Source: Novosphingobium sp.
Lineage (GTDB): Bacteria > Pseudomonadota > Alphaproteobacteria > Sphingomonadales > Sphingomonadaceae
DNA length: 50,909 nucleotides
Assembly: GCF_027489515.1 (NCBI RefSeq)
Contig: NZ_JAIXZS010000025.1
Location: 1 to 50,909 of the forward strand
Direction: 5' to 3'
Within the stretch, counting starts at the first letter, position 1. Each line of letters starts with the position of its first letter. The notes under the pieces were generated by a model. It worked only from the letters and a program-made list of their open reading frames with translations. It ran no database searches and was not told where the DNA came from. Below, one piece after another: positions 36,632 to 44,092 of the stretch. The translations under genes and the position numbers were made by a program.

Positions 36632-36931
36632 GACTCTGTCACACCGCAGCCAAGACAGGTATTGCGAATAATTTGCAATAATCATTCAAGTCGCTGTAAA
36701 AACTGCGATTAGGCGCCTCGCAGCCACGGCAAAATGCTTGTTGGCAAACCGGAGGCTTTGCGTCTATCAGGCGCGCCCAAGGGGGCCGGACTCTCGCGCT
36801 GCAGCGAGGCTGGTGCGGTTTGGCTGGGCGAGCGTCCCTTTGGGCACTTTCCCGACAGACCGGTGTGGGACATTTTAGGACACGCTATCGCGCCCAATCC
36901 GTGGCGGCGGCAGCGCAGGCAGGGAATGGCA
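36632..36931 (+). other. 300-nt non-coding region before petA
   Basis: No gene supported here. It holds a Fur-like dyad (36662-36678) near its left end and an otherwise unremarkable G+C-rich leader of about 230 nt. A partial inverted arrangement GTGT-N13-ACAC occurs at about 36863-36883. An in-frame extension of petA through this region (from 36734) lacks any Rieske similarity and is not counted as coding. Confidence 0.5.
36662..36678 (+). promoter_or_regulatory. Fur-like box upstream of petABC
   Basis: TTGCGAATAATTTGCAA; arms TTGC/GCAA with AAT.ATT in between. The core TGCGAATAATTTGCA agrees at 12 of 15 positions with the perfect dyad at 27487. About 250 nt upstream of petA, so a promoter near here would give a long leader. 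Confidence 0.55.
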
Positions 36932-37507
36932 ATGGCTGAACAAGCAAGCATCGCTGAAGCGACCATGACTGGCGCCAATAATGGTGAAGGCGTACGGCGG
37001 CGTGATTTCATCAATATCGCCGCGGTAAGCTTTGCGGGCGTAGGCGGTCTCGCCGCGCTCTATCCGCTGATTTCGCAAATGGCCCCTTCGGCCGACGTGC
37101 TTGCGGAAAGCTCGACCGAAATCGACATCTCGGCCATCGCGCCGGGCCAGGCGATCAAGGCCGTGTGGCGCAAGCAGCCGGTCTTCATCCGCAATCTGAC
37201 GCCCGAGGAAATCAAGGCAGCCGATGGGGTCGACGTGGCGAGCCTGCGCGATCCGCAGACGCTCGAGCAGCGCACGACGGCCGGCAAGACCAACTGGCTG
37301 ATCACGATGGGCGTCTGCACCCACCTCGGCTGCGTGCCGCTCGGCGCTGGTGAAGGCGAGGTCAAGGGCGAGTTCGGCGGCTATTTCTGCCCCTGCCACG
37401 GCTCGGTCTACGACACCGCGGCGCGCATCCGCAAAGGCCCGGCACCCAAGAACCTTGAGGTGCCCCCCCATGAATTCTCTTCCGACACTGTCGTGAAGAT
37501 CGGCTGA
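36932..37507 (+). CDS. petA: Ubiquinol-cytochrome c reductase iron-sulfur (Rieske) subunit
   Basis: 191 residues. Twin-arginine signal-anchor [21 protein letters not shown] near the N-terminus, as expected for a Tat-exported Rieske protein, and the cluster ligands CTHLGC and CPCHGS in the C-terminal domain. The second of two close ATGs ([10 protein letters not shown]) has AGGGA at 6-nt spacing, and the first is two codons before it. First gene of petABC, 11 nt before petB. Confidence 0.96.
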   Translation: MAEQASIAEATMTGANNGEGVRRRDFINIAAVSFAGVGGLAALYPLISQMAPSADVLAESSTEIDISAIAPGQAIKAVWRKQPVFIRNLTPEEIKAADGVDVASLRDPQTLEQRTTAGKTNWLITMGVCTHLGCVPLGAGEGEVKGEFGGYFCPCHGSVYDTAARIRKGPAPKNLEVPPHEFSSDTVVKIG

Positions 37508-37518
37508 GGACTGACACA

Positions 37519-38811
37519 ATGAGCTTTCCCTGGGCGAACGAATACAAGCCGACCAACCCGCTGATGCAGTGGGTCGATGAGCGGCTTCCCCTCCCCCGCT
37601 TTGTCTACAATGCGGTGGGCGCCGGCTATCCCGTGCCGCGCAACCTCAATTACATGTGGAACTTCGGCGTGCTCGCGGGCTTCGCGCTCGTGTTGCAGAT
37701 CGTCACCGGCGTCGTTTTGGCCATGCATTATGCCGCCAACGACAAGGTGGCGTTCGACAGCGTCGAACATATCATGCGCGATGTGAACTGGGGCTGGATG
37801 CTCCGTTATGCCCACGCCAACGGCGCGAGCATGTTCTTCATCGTGGTCTACACCCACATCTTCCGCGGCTTCTTCTACTCGTCGTACAAGGCTCCGCGCG
37901 AGATGATCTGGCTGCTGGGCGTCGTGATTTTCCTGCTCATGATGGCGACCGCCTTCATGGGTTACGTGCTTCCCTGGGGCCAGATGAGCTTCTGGGGCGC
38001 GAAGGTGATCACCGGCCTGTTCTCGGCGATCCCGCTGGTCGGCACCCCGCTGCAGGAATGGCTGCTCGGCGGCTTCGCGCCGGACAACGCCGCTCTGAAC
38101 CGCTTCTTCTCGCTGCACTTCCTGCTGCCGTTCGTGATCCTGGGTGTGATCATCCTGCACGTCTGGGCGCTGCACATCCCGGGCTCGTCGAACCCGACGG
38201 GCGTCGAAGTGAAGCAGGAATCGGACACCGTGCCGTTCCACCCCTACTACACCGCGAAGGATGGCTTCGGGCTGGGCATCTTCCTGCTGGTCTACTGCGC
38301 ACTGGTGTTCTTCGCGCCGAACCTGCTGGGCCACCCAGACAACTACATCCCGGCAAACCCGCTCTCGACCCCGGCGCACATCGTTCCCGAATGGTACTTC
38401 TGGCCGTTCTACGCGATCCTGCGCGCCTTCACCTCGGACTTCCTGTTCATCCCGGCGAAGCTCATGGGTGTGCTGGCGATGTTCAGCGCGATCCTCGTGT
38501 GGTTCTTCCTGCCCTGGCTCGACACGAGCCCGGTCCGTTCGGGCCACTACCGGCCGCTGTTCCGCAAGTTCTTCTACCTGCTCGTCGTTGACGTGCTGGT
38601 GCTGGGCTACTGCGGCGGCGCTCCGGCCGAGGAGCCCTACGTGATGATCTCGCAGATCGCGTCGATGTACTACTTCCTGCACTTCCTCGTGATCCTGCCG
38701 GTCGTCTCGTCGATCGAAACGCCCGCCCCGCTGCCGTTCTCGATCACCGAGGCCGTGCTGGGCAAGGACGAGCACGCCACCCTCGCTCCCGCAACCCCGG
38801 CTGTCGCCTGA
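37519..38811 (+). CDS. petB: Cytochrome b of the bc1 complex
   Basis: 430 residues. Inner-membrane core subunit with eight helices and two b haems. [21 protein letters not shown] near the N-terminus, the cd1 region [14 protein letters not shown], and the PEW motif ([15 protein letters not shown]) of the quinol site are all seen. Transfers electrons in the Q cycle between Qo and Qi. ATG with modest Shine-Dalgarno (GAGGA). Between petA and petC. Confidence 0.98.
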   Translation: MSFPWANEYKPTNPLMQWVDERLPLPRFVYNAVGAGYPVPRNLNYMWNFGVLAGFALVLQIVTGVVLAMHYAANDKVAFDSVEHIMRDVNWGWMLRYAHANGASMFFIVVYTHIFRGFFYSSYKAPREMIWLLGVVIFLLMMATAFMGYVLPWGQMSFWGAKVITGLFSAIPLVGTPLQEWLLGGFAPDNAALNRFFSLHFLLPFVILGVIILHVWALHIPGSSNPTGVEVKQESDTVPFHPYYTAKDGFGLGIFLLVYCALVFFAPNLLGHPDNYIPANPLSTPAHIVPEWYFWPFYAILRAFTSDFLFIPAKLMGVLAMFSAILVWFFLPWLDTSPVRSGHYRPLFRKFFYLLVVDVLVLGYCGGAPAEEPYVMISQIASMYYFLHFLVILPVVSSIETPAPLPFSITEAVLGKDEHATLAPATPAVA

Positions 38812-38845
38812 GCCTGCCAACCCGGCACATCCAAAGGGAAACCTC

Positions 38846-39682
38846 ATGGTCCGTCTATTTGGCCCGCTCGTTGGCCTCTTCTTCGCAGTCGCACTGCTCT
38901 GGTCCTTCGGGAACGGCGCTTACAATGCGGCGACCCAGCCGACCCCGCCGAGCGCGGAGAAGCTGTTCCACATGCATCCGAAGGAAGTGAAGTTCTCGTT
39001 CGACGGGCCTTTCGGCACGTTTGACAAGGCGCAGCTTCAGCGCGGCTTCAAGGTCTACCAGGAAGTCTGCTCGAACTGCCACAGCCTGAAGCAGGTGGCA
39101 TTCCGCGATCTCACCGCACTTGGCTACAACGAGGCCGAAGTGAAGGCCATCGCGAAGAACTGGGGCAACAAGGCCCAGACCTTCGATCCCAAGACCGGCG
39201 ACCGCGGTGACCGCCCGAACCTGCCTTCGGACCACTTCCCGCCGGTCTACTACGCCGGTCAGGGCGTGCCGCCGGATCTCTCGCTGATCGCCAAGTCGCG
39301 TCACGGCGGTGCGCAGTACATTCACTCGCTGCTGACAGGCTATGTCGATCAGGCTGGCTACAAGAACGAAGAGGGCGTGGAACTGCTCAAGAAGTTCCCC
39401 GACGCGAAGACGCCTGACGGTTTGTACTTCAATCCCTACTTCGCCAACCTGAACCTCGCCATGCCGGCGCCGCTGGTGAGCGACGGTCAGGTCGCCTACA
39501 ACGATGGTACGCAGTCGACCGTCGACCAGATGGCAATGGACGTCTCGGCGTTCCTGACGTGGACGGCCGAGCCCAAGCTCGACAAGCGCAAGCAGACGGG
39601 CTGGCCGGTGCTGGGCTTCCTGCTCGCCGCAACGGTCCTCGCCTTCCTTGCAAAGCGGAATGTCTGGGCCGACAAGCACTGA
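38846..39682 (+). CDS. petC: Cytochrome c1
   Basis: 278 residues. N-terminal signal peptide/anchor (MVRLFGPLVGLFFAVALLW), haem attachment CSNCH (about 75-79), and a C-terminal membrane anchor (PVLGFLLAATVLAFLAKR) followed by a short tail. The haem-iron Met ligand is expected in the NLAMPAPL stretch. GGGAA precedes the ATG. The c1 subunit is separate from cytochrome b here, unlike the fused fbcH forms. A GNRA-loop terminator ends the operon. Confidence 0.97.
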   Translation: MVRLFGPLVGLFFAVALLWSFGNGAYNAATQPTPPSAEKLFHMHPKEVKFSFDGPFGTFDKAQLQRGFKVYQEVCSNCHSLKQVAFRDLTALGYNEAEVKAIAKNWGNKAQTFDPKTGDRGDRPNLPSDHFPPVYYAGQGVPPDLSLIAKSRHGGAQYIHSLLTGYVDQAGYKNEEGVELLKKFPDAKTPDGLYFNPYFANLNLAMPAPLVSDGQVAYNDGTQSTVDQMAMDVSAFLTWTAEPKLDKRKQTGWPVLGFLLAATVLAFLAKRNVWADKH

Positions 39683-39705
39683 GCTCTGCTAGCCCGACAA
39701 CAAAC

Positions 39706-39734
39706 AAAGGCCACCGGCAACGGTGGCCTTTTTT
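39706..39734 (+). terminator. Rho-independent terminator of petABC
   Basis: 11-bp stem AAAGGCCACCG (39706-39716) / CGGTGGCCTTT (39721-39731) with a GCAA tetraloop, running into T6. Begins 24 nt after the petC stop and ends 26 nt before apt, so apt needs read-through or a very short promoter. Confidence 0.92.
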
Positions 39735-39759
39735 GTGCGCGCGGTTATGGAGGCACGCC

Positions 39760-40296
39760 ATGACCAAGGACGAGATCAAGGCGCTTGTGCGCACCGTGCC
39801 AGACTTCCCGGCCAAGGGAATCCTGTTTCGCGACGTGACGACCCTGATCAGCCACGGCGAGGGCTTTGCCGCGTGCATCGCGCATCTGGCGCGGATGGCC
39901 GAGGCCGCCGGCGCTGATGTGATCGCTGGCATGGAAGCGCGCGGTTTCATCTTCGGGGCAGCGGTGGCGGCGCATATGCGGCTGGGCTTCGTCCCGGTGC
40001 GCAAGCCGGGGAAATTGCCGGTGCGCACGGTCGGGATCGACTATGCTCTGGAGTATGGGCGAGACCGGCTCGAAATCGATCCTGGTGCCATCACCCGGGG
40101 TGCGCGAGTGGTGATCGTCGACGATCTCATCGCGACAGGCGGAACGGCGCTGGCAGCGACAGAGCTGCTGCGCGGCGCCGGGGCACGGGTCGACCACGCG
40201 CTGTTCGTGATCGATCTCCCGGACCTGCATGGCGCGGAGCGGCTACGCGGAGCAGGTGTCACGGTCGAAGCCCTGATGGACTTCCCCGGACACTGA
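39760..40296 (+). CDS. apt: Adenine phosphoribosyltransferase
   Basis: 178 residues. Salvages adenine with PRPP (made by Prs at 24679) to AMP. VPDFPAKGILFRDVTTL near the N-terminus, GMEARGFIFG, and the PRPP site VVIVDDLIATGGTA. The ATG at 39760 has GGAGG 7 nt upstream. It follows the petC terminator directly. Converges on the YqaA-type gene, 36 nt away. Confidence 0.96.
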   Translation: MTKDEIKALVRTVPDFPAKGILFRDVTTLISHGEGFAACIAHLARMAEAAGADVIAGMEARGFIFGAAVAAHMRLGFVPVRKPGKLPVRTVGIDYALEYGRDRLEIDPGAITRGARVVIVDDLIATGGTALAATELLRGAGARVDHALFVIDLPDLHGAERLRGAGVTVEALMDFPGH

Positions 40297-40299
40297 CAG

Positions 40300-40329
40300 C
40301 TGGCGCCGCTCCTTTCAGGGGAGCGCCAG
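40300..40329. terminator. Hairpin between convergent apt and yqaA-type genes
   Basis: CTGGCG...CTCC (40300-40312) pairs with GGAG-CGCCAG (40319/20-40329), a 10-bp stem interrupted by a 3-nt bulge. It fills the gap between the two stop codons, the position of a bidirectional terminator. No clear U-run. Confidence 0.4.
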
Positions 40330-40332
40330 GGA

Positions 40333-40977
40333 TCAGAGGTTGGCCATGGTTGCCTGCGCGCAGCGGGCCGAGACTTCAGCACTGCCGGTGCTCGCGCCGC
40401 TGACGACGCTGGCGAGATAGAACCCGCCGATGACGAAGACCACAAAACCAATCGTGACGAGGCCGAGGTACTTGTCGATGATGCGCTTGATCGGCGCGCC
40501 GAACAGGCGGAACAGGCCGCCCACGATCATGAAACTGATCGAACGACTGACGATGGAGGCCAGCAGGAACGGCACGATCGGCATGGCGATGAAGCCCGCG
40601 GTGATCGTCAGCAGCTTGAACGGAATGGGAGTCGCGCCCTTGATGACGATGATCTCCACCCCGTATTCGCGCAAGTAGCAGGCCGCCTTGGGGAAGCTTT
40701 CCGACAAGTGCAGAAGTGCGAGCAGATCCTTGCCGACACTGGCGAAGAGGAAATAGCCGATCGCATAGCCGAGCATGCCACCGACCACGGAAGCGGCGGT
40801 GGCGATCGCCGAATAGCGCACCGCCTTCTTCGGCTCGGCCAGGCACATCAACCCGAGCAACGGGTGCGGCGGGACCGGAAAGAAACTGGCCTCCATCGCC
40901 GAAAACAGCGCCAGCCACACTTCGGCAAGCGGGTGCGTGGCCTTGGCCATGGTCCAGTTATAGAGGCTGCGAAGCAT
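40333..40977 (-). CDS. YqaA/VTT-family membrane protein
   Basis: 214 residues. Begins MLRSLYNWTMAKATHPLAEVWLALFSAMEASFFPVPP, typical of the YqaA branch of the SNARE-associated/DedA (VTT) superfamily. About five hydrophobic segments with the re-entrant region GVEIIVIKGATPIPFKLLTITAGF. Other members act in lipid scrambling or undecaprenyl-phosphate recycling; the role here is unknown. ATG start preferred over a TTG eight codons earlier. Upstream is the GTA promoter region. Confidence 0.83.
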   Translation of the reverse strand: MLRSLYNWTMAKATHPLAEVWLALFSAMEASFFPVPPHPLLGLMCLAEPKKAVRYSAIATAASVVGGMLGYAIGYFLFASVGKDLLALLHLSESFPKAACYLREYGVEIIVIKGATPIPFKLLTITAGFIAMPIVPFLLASIVSRSISFMIVGGLFRLFGAPIKRIIDKYLGLVTIGFVVFVIGGFYLASVVSGASTGSAEVSARCAQATMANL

Positions 40978-41088
40978 TGGGCTGGGTACTCGACTGATCA
41001 AACGTGCGCCTGCGGGCAGAATCGGGACAAGTCCCGCAGACGCTCCCTAGCAACGCAATCCAAACATTCCCTAAGCGAGCGGGCGTCA

Positions 41089-41111
41089 AAGCGCTAGGGG
41101 GCGCAGCGCTT
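41089..41111. other. Hairpin upstream of the GTA remnant
   Basis: Perfect 7-bp inverted repeat AAGCGCT / AGCGCTT with a 9-nt G-rich loop, 22 bp before the -35 box at 41133. Could be an operator for the GTA-type promoter or for the divergent membrane-protein gene. Confidence 0.35.
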
Positions 41112-41132
41112 AACCATATCGGTACAAACCTC

Positions 41133-41161
41133 TTGACATCGTCACGCTGTTTGAGTACATA
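41133..41161 (+). promoter_or_regulatory. Consensus sigma-70-type promoter of the GTA remnant
   Basis: TTGACA (41133-41138), 17-bp spacer, TACATA (41156-41161). The -35 box is a full consensus match and the spacing ideal. Transcription would begin about 41168, some 75 nt before the terminase small-subunit gene. Confidence 0.7.
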
Positions 41162-41244
41162 ACAGGAACATCGCGATAGACCGAGTCGCCGCCGCCAAGG
41201 CAGCGTCCCCCTCCGCCCCCCTTTCTCCTAGCGACGGACAGCCC

Positions 41245-41775
41245 ATGGCACAGCGACCCACTGCGCCGCCGCCCTGTAGCGCGGCGACGACGCAGCGCGA
41301 CGACCCGGAAGCGACAGTCCATTGGACAACCGTCTTCCTTTCGGCGCTTGCCGACACCTCCAACGTTGCCGCGGCAGCACGCAAGGCCGCCATCGACGTC
41401 TCGACCGCCTATCACCGGCGGCGCCACGATCACGAGTTCAACCGGAATTGGCAGGTTGCGCTTAGCGAAGGCTACGACAACCTCGAGATGGAGCTGCTCT
41501 ACCGGCTGCGCAGCGGGGAGTTGAAGCCGGCGTCGGGCACAAAGCGAGCCGTGCGCAGCTTCGACAACGCGACCGCGTTTCGCCTGCTTGCGGTTCACCG
41601 CGAATCGGCAGCGCGCGAACGAGCGCGGCGCGACCATACCAGCGCCGAGGAAATCCGCGCTGCGATTGACCGCAAGGTCGAGGAACTGCGGCAGCGCGTG
41701 ATGGACGCAAAGGCACGGCGCGAAGCCGGTACGCCTGGAACCGCAAGCTTGCCCAAGCCGCTGGACCCGGCGTGA
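41245..41775 (+). CDS. GTA/phage terminase small subunit-like protein
   Basis: 176 residues. An N-terminal helix-turn-helix of the terminase small-subunit kind: VFLSALADTSNVAAAARKAAIDVSTAYHRRR, then HDHEFNRNWQVALSEGYDNLEMELLYRLR, then a basic helical C-terminus. In Rhodobacter-type GTAs the same protein (g1) precedes terL, and here its stop overlaps the terL GTG start (GTGA). It is intact, but its partner TerL is truncated, so packaging cannot occur with these genes. Not recognised with certainty at family level; the context carries much of the assignment. Confidence 0.75.
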   Translation: MAQRPTAPPPCSAATTQRDDPEATVHWTTVFLSALADTSNVAAAARKAAIDVSTAYHRRRHDHEFNRNWQVALSEGYDNLEMELLYRLRSGELKPASGTKRAVRSFDNATAFRLLAVHRESAARERARRDHTSAEEIRAAIDRKVEELRQRVMDAKARREAGTPGTASLPKPLDPA

Positions 41776-42224
41776 GCTGCGACCGGCTCGACTTTCTGCG
41801 CCATGATGAAGATGGGCTCGCCCATGAACTGCCCGACATGCTCGAGCAGCGCGAGCGCGATGCGGTACTGTGGAACTGGCCGATGTGGGCGCGCGCATCG
41901 CAACTACCACCGCCGGGCGACTGGCGAGTCTGGCTGATCATGGCCGGCCGCGGGTTCGGCAAGACCCGTGCCGGCGCGGAATGGGTGCGGACGAATGCGG
42001 AACGCGACAATGCGGCGCGGATCGCCCTTGTCGCGTCATCGCTCCACGAAGCGCGCAGTGTGATGGTCGAAGGTGAGAGCGGGCTGATGGCCGTCAGCCC
42101 GCCGCAACTGCGGCCACGTTATGAGCCATCTCTGCGGCGGATCGTATGGCCGGGCGGCGCGCAGGCGCTGCTTGACTCCGCAGCAGAGGCCGAAGCGCTG
42201 CGTGGGCCCCAGCACAGCCACGCG
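41772..42224 (+). pseudogene. GTA terminase large subunit, 5' fragment
   Basis: The first 151 codons of a terminase large subunit: PGDWRVWLIMAGRGFGKT with Walker A GRGFGKT at 59-65, AGAEWV, ALVASSLHEARSVMVEG, and SAAEAEALRGPQHSHA, the block that normally continues with a Trp and the Walker B Asp-Glu. Similarity stops at Ala151; the next codons (TGC CGG) start unrelated sequence, and the frame then runs as nonsense to a stop at 42557. The catalytic Walker B and the nuclease domain are missing. GTG start overlapping terS. A deletion product, not a sequencing-type frameshift, because what follows is the tail of a different GTA gene. Confidence 0.85.
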
Positions 42225-42225
42225 T

Positions 42226-42621
42226 GCCGGGCAGAGCCAGAAGGAAGCCACCGTGAACGAGGCCTTGGTGGCCACCGACGTATTGCTCCACCCTGCCGTC
42301 GAAGCGGTTGTTACCGCCCCGCCCGCATCGCCTGCGAATGGCCAATGCTGGCTGGTGGGAGCCTCCGCAACCGGGCTGTTTGCCGGGCAGACCAACCGGA
42401 TCGCTGCATGGACCGAAGGAGGATGGCGCTTCGTTGCACCGCGGGAGGGCATGCGCGCCTACGATATTGCTGCTGCCGCCGACCGGCTCTTTGCAAGCGG
42501 CACATGGCACCTTGCGATCGCTCCCACCGCGCCGACGGGTGGCAGCGTGATCGATAGCCAAGCGAGGGCAGCAATTTCCGCAATCATCTCGTCGCTGCGC
42601 ACCTCCGGCATGCTCTCCTGA
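42226..42621 (+). pseudogene. DUF2793 (GTA tail-end) gene, 3' fragment
   Basis: Codons from 42226 read AGQSQKEATVNEALVATDVLLHP, the typical opening of DUF2793, then NGQCWLVGASATGLFAGQTNRIAAWTEGGWRFVAPREG and the conserved ending VIDSQARAAISAIISSLRTSGM. DUF2793 proteins sit at the far 3' end of sphingomonad GTA-like clusters. Here the fragment is joined to terL in a different frame (+1), so no fusion protein is made; a GTG at 42253 could start a 122-residue product. Its sequence shows no internal stop, so decay after the deletion is recent or the product is still selected. Confidence 0.8.
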
Positions 42622-42707
42622 GCGCCTGCCCCTTTGGTCACGCTTCGGTCACGACGGCAAACGACGGCCGGTGCACCTCGGGATTGTTGCTTAGAGCCCT
42701 TGCTTTA

Positions 42708-42723
42708 GTTGCCTTTTGGCAAC
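42708..42723. promoter_or_regulatory. Inverted repeat upstream of the OmpA-type gene
   Basis: GTTGCC-TTTT-GGCAAC, perfect 6-bp arms. About 90-105 nt before the start codon. Could be a hairpin in the leader or an operator. Confidence 0.4.
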
Positions 42724-42737
42724 ATCTCGCACTCACG

Positions 42738-42753
42738 TTTGCTTGCAAGCAAA
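42738..42753. promoter_or_regulatory. Perfect 16-bp palindrome upstream of the OmpA-type gene
   Basis: TTTGCTTGCAAGCAAA, uninterrupted 8+8 symmetry, 62 nt before the start codon. Looks like a dimer operator, though no regulator is nearby. Confidence 0.45.
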
Positions 42754-42814
42754 ATCGAGAGCCGCTAATGGCGAAAACACCCGAGGCATGACTTCGAATA
42801 AAGGGGAAATGAGA

Positions 42815-43921
42815 ATGCGGAAACTGCTCCTGGGCTTGGCCCTGGCGTCGACGGCGCTCGCAACGCCAGCGCTCGCCAAGAAGGATTCCTGGTACGTCGA
42901 GGTCGATGCCGGCGCGATGATCGTCGAAAAGACCGATCTGGCGATTGCTGGTGTCGCTAATGCCGCTACCCTCAAGAGCGACACCGGCTATGATGTCGGT
43001 GGTATCGTCGGTTATGATTTCGGTGGCTTCCGCCTCGAGACTGAAGTCGGCTACCGCCGCGCGCGCGCCGACCGCGTCACCGACAGCACGGGCGCCACGG
43101 CCGACCGCGCTGCCGGAACGCTGACCGGGCGCTCGCATGCGCTCAGCTACATGGTCAACGGCCTGCTCGATTTCGGCAGCGATGACGGCCTCCAGGCTTT
43201 CGTCGGTGGCGGTGTCGGCATTGCCAACGTCAAGTATGCCATCTCGACCGCAGGCTTCGGTGGCGTCAACGATTCGGACACCAACTTCGCGTGGCAGGCC
43301 CTCGCCGGTGTCCGCACCCCGATCACGAAGCACTGGGATGTGGGCCTGAAGTATCGCTACTTCGCCGTCAGCAAGCTGGACATGATCGGCAATGGCGCAC
43401 TGACTGGCCAGAACATCAATGGCCGCTGGCGTTCGCACTCGCTGCTCGGCACGCTGGCCTACAACTTCGGCGGTGCGGAGCCGGCCCCGATGCCGGAACC
43501 GCCCGCTCCACCGCCGCCCCCGCCGCCCCCGCCGCCCCCGCCGCCTCCGCCGCCTCCGCCGGCTCCGGTCTGCAACAAGGGTCCGTACATCGTGTTCTTC
43601 GACTGGGATAAGTCGAACATCACGCCTGAAGCGGCAACCATTCTGGACAACGCAGTCACGGCCTATGGCAACTGCGCAAGCGTTCCGATCATGCTTGCCG
43701 GCTACACCGACCGCTCGGGCTCGCCGAAGTACAACCTCGGCCTCTCGCAGCGCCGCAACGCGGAAGTCCGCAGCTACCTGACCACCCACGGTATCCCCGA
43801 TGGTGCGATCACGAGCCAGGCCTTCGGTGAAGCCAACCCGCGCGTTCCGACCGCCGACGGCGTTCGCGAACTGCAGAACCGCCGCGTGGAAATCACGTAC
43901 GGTCCGGGTTCGGGCATGTAA
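42815..43921 (+). CDS. OmpA-family outer-membrane porin with polyproline linker
   Basis: 368 residues. Signal peptide MRKLLLGLALASTALATPALA; N-terminal eight-stranded barrel region (about 22-225, alternating hydrophobic strands such as GYDVGGIVGYDFGGFRLETEVGYRR); an 18-residue proline run; then an OmpA C-terminal domain (about 255-360; NLGLSQRRNAEVRSYL) that binds peptidoglycan. Tethers the outer membrane to the cell wall. The ATG at 42815 has AGGGG at 8-nt spacing; one two codons earlier is too close. Monocistronic: palindromic leader before, terminator after. Confidence 0.93.
   Translation: MRKLLLGLALASTALATPALAKKDSWYVEVDAGAMIVEKTDLAIAGVANAATLKSDTGYDVGGIVGYDFGGFRLETEVGYRRARADRVTDSTGATADRAAGTLTGRSHALSYMVNGLLDFGSDDGLQAFVGGGVGIANVKYAISTAGFGGVNDSDTNFAWQALAGVRTPITKHWDVGLKYRYFAVSKLDMIGNGALTGQNINGRWRSHSLLGTLAYNFGGAEPAPMPEPPAPPPPPPPPPPPPPPPPPPAPVCNKGPYIVFFDWDKSNITPEAATILDNAVTAYGNCASVPIMLAGYTDRSGSPKYNLGLSQRRNAEVRSYLTTHGIPDGAITSQAFGEANPRVPTADGVRELQNRRVEITYGPGSGM
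43508..43561 (+). repeat. Proline-codon tandem repeat (9-bp unit)
   Basis: 54 nt coding 18 consecutive prolines, built from the 9-bp unit CCGCCGCCC (last copies CCGCCGCCT). Lies between the barrel and the peptidoglycan-binding domain of the OmpA protein; in-frame slippage would change linker length in steps of three residues. Confidence 0.9.
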
Positions 43922-43948
43922 GCTTCGGCTTTCAGTCTGTTGGAATGA

Positions 43949-43979
43949 GGGGCCGGAGCAATCCGGCCCCTTTTTCTTT
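43949..43979 (+). terminator. Rho-independent terminator of the OmpA-type gene
   Basis: 9-bp stem GGGGCCGGA (43949-43957) / TCCGGCCCC (43962-43970), GCAA tetraloop, followed by TTTTTCTTT. 28 nt after the stop codon. Confidence 0.93.
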
Positions 43980-44092
43980 GCAAGGACCCTGGCAACCTGC
44001 GCAGTACGGACTTGCTTCGCTGATCGTGCAGGGGACGGAGGGCTGCCGCGCACCGGCGGCGGCGGGTGCGCTTTGGCCGCCGTAGCCGGCGT

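Noticed and set aside
36734..36925. N-terminal extension of petA
   Set aside because: In frame, but the sequence lacks Rieske similarity and the Tat signal should be near the N-terminus.
42121..42225. Open frame upstream of the DUF2793 fragment
   Set aside because: Before 42226 this frame is only the shadow of terL; the DUF2793 similarity begins at the junction.
42225..42557. Continuation of the terL frame to a stop at 42557
   Set aside because: Residues after Ala151 are Cys/Arg-rich out-of-frame reading of the DUF2793 fragment, not a real domain.
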